64,000 nucleotides of DNA from Marinomonas posidonica_A (GTDB taxonomy: Bacteria > Pseudomonadota > Gammaproteobacteria > Pseudomonadales > Marinomonadaceae), in assembly GCF_043643765.1 (NCBI RefSeq), contig NZ_JBHZSP010000002.1:248001-312000 (forward strand), written 5' to 3'. The notes beneath the pieces are model-generated. The model saw only the letters and a list, made by a program, of their open reading frames with translations. It ran no database searches and was not told the DNA's origin. Position 1 is the stretch's first letter; every line of letters begins with the position of its first letter. Positions 17,612 to 26,447 of the stretch are shown here, in pieces. The position numbers were made by a program, and so were the translations under genes.

Positions 17612-19468
17612 ATGAGCCTATATAATTACCGCATCATATCATTAACCCTCTGCTCTTTTCTGCTGGCGGCCTGTAATTCCGCGAATTTAAATATGCCGCA
17701 ACAAAACGCCACACGAGTGCAGCAAAATACCGCTGATCAAGAACGCACTTTACCGCCTAGCATTTACCAACCGAAAAAGGCCTTGAGCTCAGATCAAGGC
17801 ATTCGTGATGCCCTACAGCAAGCTCAAAATAATTATGATAATGGCAATTATATTCAAGCTATTTCTATTCTAGAAAAAACTGTTTTAGGCAAAAAATCAT
17901 CGGTTCAATTTGACGCGTTTCTCTTAGCGGCAAACATCAACGCTCAGTTAGACAATGCTCTAGACGCCTTCGATCAACTGAATAAAGCCGAACTACTGCC
18001 CGTTACTCGTCATCCAGACAAACAAAATGCACTCCAACAAACACGCGCCAGCATTTTAGAACATTTTGGCAATTGGCTTGAAGCCGTCAAACTAAGAATG
18101 GCGTTAAGTTATAGCCTGCCACTTGATGAAGGCGAATCCAATCAAGCAAAACTTTGGCTTGCCGTTCAAAACCTGACACAAAATGAAATTGATAGCCTGT
18201 ATCAAGAACAACAGCCAATCCTGAATGGCTGGCTAACCATCAGTAATATTTTACGCGACCAGTCTCTATCCATTGAGCAACAGTTAGCCTACTACCAAAA
18301 CTGGCAACAAGAAAACGCCAACCATCCAGCAGCAATTACCCCGCCACAAGACTTTCAGATCATGGCGTCCGTTGAAGAAATGGCACCGGAAAAAGTCGTG
18401 TTAATGTTACCAATGACAGGTAAATTAAAACGTGCCTCACAAGCCATTGTCGACGGTTTTTTTGCCACCTACTACAACCAAAAAGAAAAGCGCCCACAGG
18501 TTAATATCGTCGATGTAGATCAGTTCAATGACATTAGCGATGCCCTACAAGCCGCCAATGACATGACCCCTGATATTATTATTGGGCCACTGCAGAAAAA
18601 TAACGTGGCACAAATCAGTCGCCTTCACTTGCCATACCCAGTCATTGCCCTAAACCAATTAGACTTTAATAAAGCCGCTAACAATCTGTTTCATTTTTCG
18701 CTCAACGCGGAAGACGAAATTCATGAGTTGATTAGCTTTGCCAAACAAGAAGGCGCAACCAAAGCCGCGGTATTAAGCACTCAAGATACTTGGGCACTGA
18801 AACAGAACGATGAGTTCACTCAAGCGGCCGAACAAGAGCACGTTACCATTACCTCAACCCAATCTTACGCTAACACCCCACAGGGGCGTCAGAATGCCGT
18901 ACAAAAACTACTATTAATCAACGAAAGTACGTCGCGCCGTAGATCTGTTGAAAAATGGACTGGCAGCAAGGTTGAGAGCATCGCCCGACCAAGACAAGAT
19001 TTAGATTACGTTTTTTATGTTGGCAAGCTTGATGACGCCAAACAAATTCGACCGTTATTGGACTTCTATTTCGCAGATTCCGTCCCGATGTTAGCCACAA
19101 GCAGCCTAAACGACAGCGCGCCAGACAAAAATGGCAAAGCGGAAGACATTGAGCGTATATTGTTTACGGAATTGCCAGCTCTAGCGTCCAATAAAAAGAC
19201 AGCCAGTGCCCTGCCCGCTAACCCAGGGTCAAACATTTTACGTCGTCTGCAAGCAATGGGCGCAGATTCTTACTTGCTAGCGAACAAATACCAACTGTTT
19301 GCTTTGCTAAAAAGCACTAAAATTTCTGCTAACACAGGCATTATCACTATGGATGATAAAGGCGTTTTTCATAAGCGCCCTGAGATAATGACCTACCGAA
19401 GAGGGAACTTGGTTTATGCGCGCAGTAAGCAGTTTTTTCAAAACGAAGAAAGCAGTAGCAAAGAATAA
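17612..19468 (+). CDS. lpoA: Outer-membrane lipoprotein activator of penicillin-binding protein 1A (LpoA/LppC)
   Basis: An outer-membrane lipoprotein that stimulates peptidoglycan synthase PBP1A from outside. The start at 17612 gives a lipoprotein signal with lipobox LLAAC (MSLYNYRIISLTLCSFLLAAC). An N-terminal helical, TPR-like domain (about residues 60-260, with NYDNGNYIQAISILEK) is followed by a C-terminal periplasmic-binding-protein-like domain (VVLMLPMTGKLKRASQAIVDGFFATYY onward, IIGPLQKNNVAQIS). About 618 residues, normal. Overlaps yraN by 53 bases. Confidence 0.88.
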   Translation: MSLYNYRIISLTLCSFLLAACNSANLNMPQQNATRVQQNTADQERTLPPSIYQPKKALSSDQGIRDALQQAQNNYDNGNYIQAISILEKTVLGKKSSVQFDAFLLAANINAQLDNALDAFDQLNKAELLPVTRHPDKQNALQQTRASILEHFGNWLEAVKLRMALSYSLPLDEGESNQAKLWLAVQNLTQNEIDSLYQEQQPILNGWLTISNILRDQSLSIEQQLAYYQNWQQENANHPAAITPPQDFQIMASVEEMAPEKVVLMLPMTGKLKRASQAIVDGFFATYYNQKEKRPQVNIVDVDQFNDISDALQAANDMTPDIIIGPLQKNNVAQISRLHLPYPVIALNQLDFNKAANNLFHFSLNAEDEIHELISFAKQEGATKAAVLSTQDTWALKQNDEFTQAAEQEHVTITSTQSYANTPQGRQNAVQKLLLINESTSRRRSVEKWTGSKVESIARPRQDLDYVFYVGKLDDAKQIRPLLDFYFADSVPMLATSSLNDSAPDKNGKAEDIERILFTELPALASNKKTASALPANPGSNILRRLQAMGADSYLLANKYQLFALLKSTKISANTGIITMDDKGVFHKRPEIMTYRRGNLVYARSKQFFQNEESSSKE

Positions 19469-19802
19469 CGGACAAAAAGCCGAACAAGCCGCTGAAGCCT
19501 TTTTGTGTCGCCAAGGATTAACCTTTGTAGAACGTAATTTCTATTGTCGAACTGGCGAAATAGATTTGATTTTTCTTGACCAGCAAACCTATGTGTTTGT
19601 CGAGGTGAGGTTCCGAGCAGCCCCTACTCATGGGGCAGCCGCGGAAAGCCTAACCCCCTCAAAGTTAATGAAAATTCGCAAAAGCGCAGCCCTATGGCTA
19701 CAAAAAAACAACAAAATCGACAACTCCAGTCGTTTTGATGCCGTACTATTTGATATAAAAATTGACCATAAACATTTAACTTGGCTTAAAGCAGTATTTT
19801 AA
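19416..19802 (+). CDS. yraN: UPF0102 endonuclease-fold protein YraN
   Basis: A 128-residue protein of the YraN/UPF0102 family with a restriction-endonuclease-like core: GQKAEQAAEAFLCRQGLTFVERNFYCRTGEIDLIFLD and FVEVRFR carry the usual E-x(n)-GEID-x-EVR pattern. Its cellular role is not well established. It overlaps the end of lpoA by 53 bases and is followed five bases later by diaA, the common gammaproteobacterial order. The start is taken at the first ATG because conserved residues begin shortly after. Confidence 0.85.
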   Translation: MRAVSSFFKTKKAVAKNNGQKAEQAAEAFLCRQGLTFVERNFYCRTGEIDLIFLDQQTYVFVEVRFRAAPTHGAAAESLTPSKLMKIRKSAALWLQKNNKIDNSSRFDAVLFDIKIDHKHLTWLKAVF

Positions 19803-19807
19803 TCACT

Positions 19808-20401
19808 ATGGATTTTCAAGAAGCAATTTACACGCAGTTTGCACAAAGTTTTGAAGCTCAACAGCAGGCACTGGAAAGCCTCCCTCCCTACATTGAACAT
19901 GCTGGAAAAGTCATTTTTAACAGCATTGCATCGGGCGGCAAAATCATTTGCATTGGCAACAGCACAGGTTCACATTTGGCGCAGTACTTCAGCACCTTAA
20001 TGTTGGATAAGATGGACAGAGAACGACCAGGACTGCCTGCCATTAATCTAAGCGGTGAAGGCTCTTCAATTCTAGCGATCACTCATAATGACAGCTATCA
20101 CGATGTTTTCTCCAAGCAAATTACAGCGCTTGGCAACCCAGGCGACATTCTCTTTGTGATTGCCAACCGAGGCAACACTTCCCCCATCATTCAAGCCATC
20201 CAAGCGGCACACGAGCGAAAAATGAGCGTTGTGGCCTTAACCAGCCCAGAAGCCAAAAACATTTCCTCTTTGACATCACAAGATGACACTGAAATTAAGG
20301 TCAATTTATTAGGGACAGCAAGAGTCCATGAATGCCAAATCACCGTCATTCATACACTTGTGGACTTACTAGAAAGACAACTCTTTGGCTATGAAGACTG
20401 A
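19808..20401 (+). CDS. diaA: SIS-domain DnaA initiator-associating protein
   Basis: A 197-residue phosphosugar-isomerase-fold (SIS) protein. Segments GGKIICIGNSTGSHLAQYFSTLML, GEGSSILAITHNDSYHDVFSKQITALGNPGDILFVIANRGNTSPIIQAIQAA and VHECQITVIHTLVDLLERQLFG match DiaA, which in E. coli binds DnaA and promotes timely replication initiation. GmhA (sedoheptulose-7-phosphate isomerase) is the close relative; position after lpoA-yraN favours DiaA. Confidence 0.82.
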   Translation: MDFQEAIYTQFAQSFEAQQQALESLPPYIEHAGKVIFNSIASGGKIICIGNSTGSHLAQYFSTLMLDKMDRERPGLPAINLSGEGSSILAITHNDSYHDVFSKQITALGNPGDILFVIANRGNTSPIIQAIQAAHERKMSVVALTSPEAKNISSLTSQDDTEIKVNLLGTARVHECQITVIHTLVDLLERQLFGYED

Positions 20402-20497
20402 TAGCCAAAACAAATCTAAATGACTAAGATGCCCACAGTAACGCGATCAGTTTATTGGCTACTTAGTCGACAACTCAAGAAAAGGCTTACGAAGAAA

Positions 20498-20525
20498 AGC
20501 CCTTAATGTCATAACATCAAGGGCT
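20498..20525 (-). terminator. Terminator after sspB
   Basis: Stem AGCCCTTnATG / CATCAAGGGCT with a short loop; on the minus strand followed by TTTTCTTC. Lies 7 bases beyond the sspB stop. Confidence 0.7.
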
Positions 20526-20531
20526 GAATAA

Positions 20532-20909
20532 TCACTTAACTACTTTTAATTGGAAGCCTTTTGGTGGTGTCGGTGGAGTTGGTGTTGGCTCTTGTTCAAA
20601 TTCTTCATCTGGAAACACAAACCCATCACCATTTTCTTTTGCATACAGCGCCATCGCCGCTTTCATTGGCACGTAAACTTGCATCGGTTTGCCACTAAAA
20701 CGCGCCTCAAATGATACAGCGTCTTTGTCCATATTAAGATGGCGAACCGCACTCATACTGATGTTTAGTACAATTTGACCATCTTTCACAAACTCAGTTG
20801 GAACGACAACGTTTTCCTGTTCTGCATCCACCAATAAGTATGGTGTCATTTCATTATCTGCCACCCAAGAATAAGCGGCATTCAATAAGTAAGATCGTTT
20901 AGGAATCAT
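20532..20909 (-). CDS. sspB: ClpXP adaptor protein SspB
   Basis: A 125-residue adaptor that brings ssrA-tagged and other substrates to ClpXP. N-terminal substrate-binding domain (PKRSYLLNAAYSWVADNEMTPYLLVDAE, IVLNISMSAVRHLNMDKDAVSFEARFSGKPMQVYVP) is followed by an acidic, proline-rich linker and the ClpX-binding tail (FQLKVVK). Shorter linker than in E. coli. Downstream of sspA, separated by a small terminator. Confidence 0.92.
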   Translation of the reverse strand: MIPKRSYLLNAAYSWVADNEMTPYLLVDAEQENVVVPTEFVKDGQIVLNISMSAVRHLNMDKDAVSFEARFSGKPMQVYVPMKAAMALYAKENGDGFVFPDEEFEQEPTPTPPTPPKGFQLKVVK

Positions 20910-20930
20910 CTCTTTTACCCTTTTTACGAA

Positions 20931-20958
20931 TAAAAAAAAGGAGCAGTAAAGCCCCTTT
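20931..20958 (-). terminator. Terminator between sspA and sspB
   Basis: Eight-pair stem (AAAGGGGC / GCTCCTTT on the minus strand, one G-U) with a six-base loop and an eight-base U tract. It probably attenuates rather than fully blocks sspB expression. Confidence 0.6.
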
Positions 20959-20984
20959 CTTTTACATTTAGATCATCAAATGGC

Positions 20985-21617
20985 TTAGTCTAAGCGCATT
21001 TCTTGCTCTGCTTCAGAAAGGCTTTCTTGGAAAGACTCACGAGCAAAAACAAGATCCATGTATTTATGCAGCGATTTAGCTTGCTCTTTAGGGATATCAA
21101 CACCTAAAGCCGGTAAACGCCATAAAATCGGTGCTAAGCAGCAATCTACAATCGTGAACTCTTCGCTCATGAAGTAAGGCTTTTCATCAAAAATTGGCGA
21201 AACACTGATTAAACCTTCACGTAGCTCTTTTTGTGCTTGAGCAACGGCTTCTTTGTCTTTACTCGACAAAATTAGGTCGACCAATTTAGCCCAATCACGC
21301 TGGATACGATACATGTATAAACGACTTTCAGCACGAGCAACTGGGTATACTGGTAATAATGGTGGATGAGGAAAACGCTCGTCCAAATATTCCATCATGA
21401 CATTTGGCTCATACAACACCAAATCACGATCGACTAAAGCTGGAAGTTCATTATACGGATTCACATCTGCCAATTCGTCTGGCTTGTTAAACGGGTCTAC
21501 ATCAATGATATCCACTGTTACGGCTTTTTCTGCCAATACGATACGCACGCGATGGCTGTAATGATCTTCTCCATCAGAAAAGAACGTCATTGAGGAGCGC
21601 TTTGCAATAACACCCAT
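20985..21617 (-). CDS. sspA: Stringent starvation protein A
   Basis: A 210-residue glutathione-transferase-fold regulator that binds RNA polymerase under stress. N-terminal thioredoxin-like part: KRSSMTFFSDGEDHYSHRVRIVLAEKAV, NPYNELPALVDRDLVLYEPNVMMEYLDERFPHPPLLPVYPV; C-terminal all-helical part includes FTIVDCCLAPILWRLPALGV. The start aligns with the E. coli protein. Located between rpsI-rplM and sspB as in many relatives. Confidence 0.92.
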   Translation of the reverse strand: MGVIAKRSSMTFFSDGEDHYSHRVRIVLAEKAVTVDIIDVDPFNKPDELADVNPYNELPALVDRDLVLYEPNVMMEYLDERFPHPPLLPVYPVARAESRLYMYRIQRDWAKLVDLILSSKDKEAVAQAQKELREGLISVSPIFDEKPYFMSEEFTIVDCCLAPILWRLPALGVDIPKEQAKSLHKYMDLVFARESFQESLSEAEQEMRLD

Positions 21618-21807
21618 GTCTAACCCCTATATTGAAGACTTCAAAACCCTCTTAAAGAAGAGGACAAATAAACCAAATTGATGGAGTGGCCAGCGATAAA
21701 CAGACACTCTCACCAAAAATATGCCCTATTCTACCATCTTTTAAATGCTTTTTCTGTGAAAAATCATTTTGTTACAAGATTGCCGACAACGCATATTTAA
21801 AACAAAA

Positions 21808-21837
21808 AAAACGCTTGGCGTAATCACCAAGCGTTTT
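21808..21837 (-). terminator. Terminator after rpsI
   Basis: Eleven-base perfect stem AAAACGCTTGG / CCAAGCGTTTT, loop of eight, with a run of seven to eight T on the minus strand. About 20 bases beyond the rpsI stop. Confidence 0.85.
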
Positions 21838-21859
21838 AATACAGATTCTAAAGCGAATA

Positions 21860-22252
21860 TTAACGCTTAGAGAACTGAGGACGACGACGTGCTTTACGAA
21901 GGCCGACTTTCTTACGCTCAACTTCACGAGAGTCACGAGTTACGTAACCAGCAGAACGTAGAGAACGACGAAGAGTTTCATCGTATTGCATTAGCGCACG
22001 TGTGATACCATGACGGATCGCACCAGCTTGACCAGAAATACCACCACCTTTAACAGTGATGTATACGTCAAATTTTTCAGTTGCTTCAACAAGCTCAAGA
22101 GGCTGACGAACAACCATGCGAGCAGTTTCACGACCGAAGTACTGATCGATAGAACGGTTGTTGATAACTAGGTTACCAGAACCGGCTTTTAGGAACACAC
22201 GAGCGGTAGACGTTTTACGACGACCTGTACCGTAGTATTGAGTAGCTGACAT
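21860..22252 (-). CDS. rpsI: 30S ribosomal protein S9
   Basis: 130-residue ribosomal protein S9. Hallmarks: [21 protein letters not shown] at the N-terminus, [24 protein letters not shown]-type core (here YITVKGG), and the basic C-terminal tail ending RRPQFSKR that reaches toward the P-site tRNA. Second gene of the rplM-rpsI operon, 14 bases after rplM. Confidence 0.97.
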   Translation of the reverse strand: [130 protein letters not shown]

Positions 22253-22266
22253 AATGATCTTCCGTA

Positions 22267-22695
22267 TTAAATGTTAAGTTCTTGAGGCTGTTGAGCAGCA
22301 TGTGGATGCTCAGTACCAGCGTATACTTTCATTTTCTTGTGCATTGCACGGCCCAATGGACCTTTTGGCAACATACCTTTTACGGCGATTTCAAGAACGC
22401 GCTCTGGAGCGTGATCAATCAACTTCTCGAAATTCATAGAACGCAAGCCGCCTGGGTAACCAGTATGGCGGTAGTATTGTTTAGCTGCAGCTTTGTTACC
22501 TGTAACGTGAACTTTCTCAGCATTGATAACAACGATGTAATCACCAGTGTCAACATGAGGAGTGTATTCAGCTTTATGCTTACCGCGTAGACGGCGAGCA
22601 ATTTCGGTCGCCAAACGACCAAGAGTTTTGCCTTCAGCATCAACCACGAACCAGTCGCGACGTACTTCAGCAGGTTTAGCAGTAAAAGTTTTCAT
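22267..22695 (-). CDS. rplM: 50S ribosomal protein L13
   Basis: 142-residue ribosomal protein L13 (MKTFTAKPAEVRRDWFVVDAEGKTLGRLATEIARRLRGKHK start, GDYIVVINAEKVHVTGNKAAAKQYYRHTGYPGG core, MLPKGPLGRAMHKKMKVYAGTEHPHAAQQP end). The second of two adjacent ATGs is chosen because family members begin MKTF. First gene of the operon; L13 is known to regulate its own mRNA in E. coli. Confidence 0.97.
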   Translation of the reverse strand: MKTFTAKPAEVRRDWFVVDAEGKTLGRLATEIARRLRGKHKAEYTPHVDTGDYIVVINAEKVHVTGNKAAAKQYYRHTGYPGGLRSMNFEKLIDHAPERVLEIAVKGMLPKGPLGRAMHKKMKVYAGTEHPHAAQQPQELNI

Positions 22696-22710
22696 CAAAA
22701 AAACCCTATC

Positions 22711-22737
22711 AATACGCGTGCTTATAACACGCTATAC
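22711..22737 (-). promoter_or_regulatory. Possible rplM leader hairpin
   Basis: A small inverted repeat (GCGTG / CACGC with a seven-base loop) about 20 bases upstream of rplM. L13 leader autoregulation is known in relatives, but the hairpin is short and the assignment is tentative. Confidence 0.25.
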
Positions 22738-22837
22738 CTATTATTATTGGTTGGCCGATCTTATTCAGATCAATCAACGTACACTTACCTTTTAAAAAGG
22801 CGAGCGAAGTATACAGCATTTCTAACACATAAGAAAG

Positions 22838-22855
22838 CCGTAATCGCCATTACGG
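22838..22855 (-). terminator. Weak terminator overlapping the zapE stop
   Basis: Seven-base stem CCGTAAT / ATTACGG with a four-base loop that includes the zapE stop codon, followed on the minus strand by CTTTCTT. Confidence 0.45.
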
Positions 22856-23947
22856 GCGGTGTTCAAGGGATAAATATTCTTCAGATTGCATTTCCAGTAA
22901 ACGACTGATCGTTCGGTCATATTCAAATTTCAAGCGCGTCCCTTGATAAATGTCTATGATGGCCACTTCTGCGGAAAATATCACTTTAACGTGGCGATCA
23001 TAAAACTCATCAACCAAGTTAATAAAACGTCTTGCCAAGTCATCGCGAGCGGCATCCATTTGTGGCAAACCGGAAATGATTACTGTGGTATAAAGTCGAG
23101 CGATTTCAATGTAATCAACCTGACTTCGAGGACCATCACACAAGGCATTAATATCAAACCAAGCCAAATCTTCACAGCTTCTTAATAAAGGTATGTCACG
23201 CCCTTCAATCTCAACGCTACCACCTTCTACAATATGTGAAGCATCGGTAATCAGGCTCATAAACCTTTCATTCAATTGATCAGCGGATTCATCATTGAGC
23301 GGGTAATGGTATAATTTAGCTTGTTTTAGTGTCCTTAGACGATAATCGACGCCACCATCAACATTCATCACCTTGGTATATTGCTTCACCAAATCAATGG
23401 CTGGCAGGAATCGTGCTCGCTGCAAGCCGTTTTTATACAAACCATCAGGCTCTATGTTGGAAGTAGCGACCAAGCTAGTGCCGTTTTTAAATAACTCTTC
23501 TAACAAACCAGCCAAGATCATCGCATCGGTAATGTCTGTCACGAAAAATTCATCGAAACACAGCACCTGAGCTTTATCGGAAATTTGCTTACCCACGATT
23601 TCTAACGGGTTTTTAACATCATTTAACTTTCTAAGCTCTTGATGAACCATCTGCATAAAGCGATGGAAGTGCAACCGCAACTTTTTCTCAGTCGGTAAGC
23701 AGTCAAAAAACGTATCCATCAAGTAGGTCTTACCGCGACCTACCCCACCCCAAAAATACAATCCTTGCTCAACTTGCAGCTGTTTCTTTTTCTTAAACAT
23801 GCCGAACAAACCTGTTGATTCAGGCTCTTGCTTAGCAAGCAGTCGATCAAATAAATCTTGTAAGGCTTCTACGGCTTCTTCTTGTGCTGGATCGTAATGA
23901 AAATCTTCGCGCTTGAGGTCTTCTTTATAACGTGTGATTGGTGTCAT
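22850..23947 (-). CDS. zapE: Cell division AAA+ ATPase ZapE
   Basis: A 365-residue AFG1-like AAA+ ATPase associated with the Z-ring. Walker A is GGVGRGKTYLMD, Walker B region VLCFDEFFVTDITDAM, then TSLVATSNIEPDGLYKNGLQRARFLPAI (sensor/arginine region). The frame extends further upstream, but MTPITRYKEDLKREDF at 23947 matches the family start. Located upstream of rplM on the same strand, as usual in gammaproteobacteria, and divergent from zapG. Confidence 0.9.
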   Translation of the reverse strand: MTPITRYKEDLKREDFHYDPAQEEAVEALQDLFDRLLAKQEPESTGLFGMFKKKKQLQVEQGLYFWGGVGRGKTYLMDTFFDCLPTEKKLRLHFHRFMQMVHQELRKLNDVKNPLEIVGKQISDKAQVLCFDEFFVTDITDAMILAGLLEELFKNGTSLVATSNIEPDGLYKNGLQRARFLPAIDLVKQYTKVMNVDGGVDYRLRTLKQAKLYHYPLNDESADQLNERFMSLITDASHIVEGGSVEIEGRDIPLLRSCEDLAWFDINALCDGPRSQVDYIEIARLYTTVIISGLPQMDAARDDLARRFINLVDEFYDRHVKVIFSAEVAIIDIYQGTRLKFEYDRTISRLLEMQSEEYLSLEHRP

Positions 23948-24074
23948 GTCAGTCTTTCGTATGAATAAGTGAATTACATGCATTCTAACAAATTGTAACT
24001 TAAACAACACCTCTCATCCTGTTACGCTTTTCCCTATATAAGCTATAATGGAAATATGTTTTAAGGAGAGAGTT

Positions 24075-24521
24075 ATGAATTTAGAAGAATTCAATGTCAT
24101 TGTTTTTATTACAGGTATTATTGTTGGGGGTATCGCAACCTACTCAATAAAGAATCTGCTCGCTAAGAGCAATATCAAGCAACCAGACTCAACAGGCAAT
24201 CTGGTTACCATGAAGTCTCTACAACAGGAACTTGATAATAAACAAGTCATTATTGATAACTTCTTTGCAGACAGTAATGAGCAAATAATCATGGTTGAAA
24301 AACGTCTTGCTGAACTAAAAAACAATCTAGCCAGCAATGCTTCACAACTAAGCAATGTCAAAATTGATTCGGCTCCAACAAGCCAATCCAATGATGAAAA
24401 CATCCCTGCGGAACCACCTAGAGATTACGCTCTTAAACAAGCGCAAGATCAAGGCATGTTGAGCGAAGCATTTGGCCTTAAAGAACCAGACATTGAGCTT
24501 GAACCCAAGCGTGGTATCTAA
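24075..24521 (+). CDS. zapG: ZapG/YhcB family cell-envelope protein (DUF1043)
   Basis: A 148-residue inner-membrane protein with one N-terminal membrane segment (FNVIVFITGIIVGGIATYSI), a coiled-coil helical part (LQQELDNKQVIIDNFFADSNEQI) and a C-terminal segment with PPRDYAL, all features of YhcB/ZapG, which links cell division, shape and envelope synthesis. Start at 24075 follows AAGGAGAG. It is commonly found divergent from zapE and next to the DegS/DegQ protease genes, as here. Confidence 0.82.
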   Translation: MNLEEFNVIVFITGIIVGGIATYSIKNLLAKSNIKQPDSTGNLVTMKSLQQELDNKQVIIDNFFADSNEQIIMVEKRLAELKNNLASNASQLSNVKIDSAPTSQSNDENIPAEPPRDYALKQAQDQGMLSEAFGLKEPDIELEPKRGI

Positions 24522-24560
24522 ACCTCACAGTGGCTTTAACCAGCATCACTGAATCTCATA

Positions 24561-24592
24561 AAAAAACGGGCCATTCACATAGCCCGTTTTTT
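24561..24592. terminator. Bidirectional terminator between zapG and the Nif3-like gene
   Basis: Eleven-base stem AAAAAACGGGC / GCCCGTTTTTT with a ten-base loop, A and T runs on both sides, between convergent genes. Confidence 0.85.
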
Positions 24593-24611
24593 TATGAAGA
24601 AAAGGATCTTT

Positions 24612-25373
24612 TTAAGCTGGATTATCAATATCGATAAATATGGCTTCCAGTCCAGATTGCTCCGACAAGAATTTGGCCATAGACTGGGCGCCAAAACGCT
24701 CTGTCGCGTGATGACCAGCAGCAACAAAATGAATGCCCATCTCTCTAGCAATATGAATCGTTTGCTCCGATACTTCCCCAGTGATATACACATCTGCACC
24801 AACATTAATCGCTTGCTCAATATACCCCTGCGCACCACCAGTACACAAAGCGACTCGCTTAATCGGCTTTTCAGACACACGCTCAAACAGCACACTTCTC
24901 TGCACCGCTTGCTCAACCAGCAACTGAAAGGAATCCAGAGACATCTCTTTCTCCAGCGTACCCACTAAACCAATGGATTCCTCTAGGGGCACACCTGACT
25001 GCAAACTTTCGCGAGATGTAAGACCTAAAGCCGTCGCCAAACCGGCATTGTTACCAAATTCTACATGCGCATCTAATGGCAGATGATAGCCATACAAATT
25101 AATGTCATTCTTAATTAAGGTTGAAATACGGCGATACTTCATACCTACAATCTCAGGCGCTTCATTTTTCCAAAAGTAACCGTGATGAACAAAAATCGCA
25201 TCAGCCTGCCAAGCGACAGCCGCCTCGATCAAAGCCTGGTTGGCCGTAACCCCCGTCACAATGCGCTTAATTTGGTTTTTTCCTTCAACCTGCAAGCCGT
25301 TTGGCGCATAATCTTTAAAACGACTTGGCCTTAGCGTCCGATTCAGCAATAATTCAAATTCACTGCGTAACAA
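24612..25373 (-). CDS. Nif3-like dinuclear metal centre protein (YbgI family)
   Basis: A 253-residue member of the Nif3/YbgI family, annotated in databases as GTP cyclohydrolase 1 type 2 homolog; the true reaction is unsettled. Metal-binding residues are visible in IFVHHGYFWKNE (HH), YGYHLPLDAH and FVAAGHHATERFG; other markers are YAPNGLQVEGK-type start (DYAPNGLQVEGKNQI) and VALCTGGAQGYIEQA. Divergent from the DegS-like gene with 15 bases between starts. Confidence 0.88.
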   Translation of the reverse strand: MLRSEFELLLNRTLRPSRFKDYAPNGLQVEGKNQIKRIVTGVTANQALIEAAVAWQADAIFVHHGYFWKNEAPEIVGMKYRRISTLIKNDINLYGYHLPLDAHVEFGNNAGLATALGLTSRESLQSGVPLEESIGLVGTLEKEMSLDSFQLLVEQAVQRSVLFERVSEKPIKRVALCTGGAQGYIEQAINVGADVYITGEVSEQTIHIAREMGIHFVAAGHHATERFGAQSMAKFLSEQSGLEAIFIDIDNPA

Positions 25374-25391
25374 AGCAACCCCTTATCAATG

Positions 25392-26447
25392 ATGAAGCTA
25401 AAAATTTACTGGATGCCCACTATTATCGCCATTCTATTAGGCGCTTGTATAGGTCTGACCACGCTACTCATCCAAGACAATCGTAAAAGCCAACGTCCTT
25501 TTAGTTTTGCAGACATTGTCAAAGCCACCACACCTTCCGTGGTCAGCATATATAGCCAGAAATTTACAAAACGTCACTGGACTGACAAAACCGCCACTAC
25601 ACAAACCACCAGCTTAGGTTCTGGCGTGATCATTACCCCTGATGGCTTCATCCTCACCAATCATCACGTGATCCAAAATGCCCAAAGCATCACCGTTGCC
25701 CTAAACGATGAAAGACGACTCGCCGCCGATTTAATCGGCTCCGACCCCTCAACCGATTTGGCCGTTCTAAAAATACAACTTAATGATTTGCCAAGCATAC
25801 AAATCGGCCAGAGCGAAACAGTACAAATAGGCGATCAGATCTTAGCCATAGGCAATCCATTTGGCATAGGTCAAACTGTTACCTCAGGCATCATTAGTGC
25901 CAAAGGCCGCAACAGTATCGGCTTAAATACATACGAAAACTTTCTACAAACAGACGCCGCTATCAACCCTGGAAATTCAGGTGGCGCTTTGGTTAACATG
26001 CAAGGTGAATTAATCGGCATTAGCTCTGCCATTTACTCGAGTTCTGGCGGCTCACAAGGCATTGGCTTTGCCACACCAATTGATGATGCTATGAGTGTTA
26101 TGCAGGACATTATTGCTCATGGCGAGGTTATTCGCGGCTATTTAGGAATGGAAGCACAAAAGATTACTCACAATCTTGCTAATAATTTAGCCCTGCCATC
26201 AGAATACGGCTTACTTGTGAGTGACATCACCAATGAAAGTCCAGCAGACAAAGCGGGCATTGAAGTGGGTGACATCATTCTAGAAATCAATCAAACCCCA
26301 AGCAGAGATCCGATTCAAATAAAAAGACTCATTGCCTCCCTGAAACCGGGCACCAGCATTTCATTACTTGGATTAAGAGGACGGCAATCTTACCAAACGA
26401 AGATCACCTTAGATAAACAGCCTGCGATGCAAAGAATCACTTATTGA
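25392..26447 (+). CDS. Membrane-anchored periplasmic serine protease of the DegS/AlgW type
   Basis: About 351 residues: one N-terminal membrane anchor (WMPTIIAILLGACIGLTTLLI), a trypsin-like protease domain and a single PDZ domain (about residues 255-340, GIEVGDIILEINQTP). Catalytic residues counted from the first of two ATGs are His93 (LTNHHV), Asp123 (STDLAVL) and Ser197 (NPGNSGGA). One PDZ plus an anchor is the DegS/AlgW layout, the site-1 protease that cleaves the anti-sigma factor in the envelope stress response. Its end overlaps the convergent SRPBCC gene by seven bases. Confidence 0.88.
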   Translation: MKLKIYWMPTIIAILLGACIGLTTLLIQDNRKSQRPFSFADIVKATTPSVVSIYSQKFTKRHWTDKTATTQTTSLGSGVIITPDGFILTNHHVIQNAQSITVALNDERRLAADLIGSDPSTDLAVLKIQLNDLPSIQIGQSETVQIGDQILAIGNPFGIGQTVTSGIISAKGRNSIGLNTYENFLQTDAAINPGNSGGALVNMQGELIGISSAIYSSSGGSQGIGFATPIDDAMSVMQDIIAHGEVIRGYLGMEAQKITHNLANNLALPSEYGLLVSDITNESPADKAGIEVGDIILEINQTPSRDPIQIKRLIASLKPGTSISLLGLRGRQSYQTKITLDKQPAMQRITY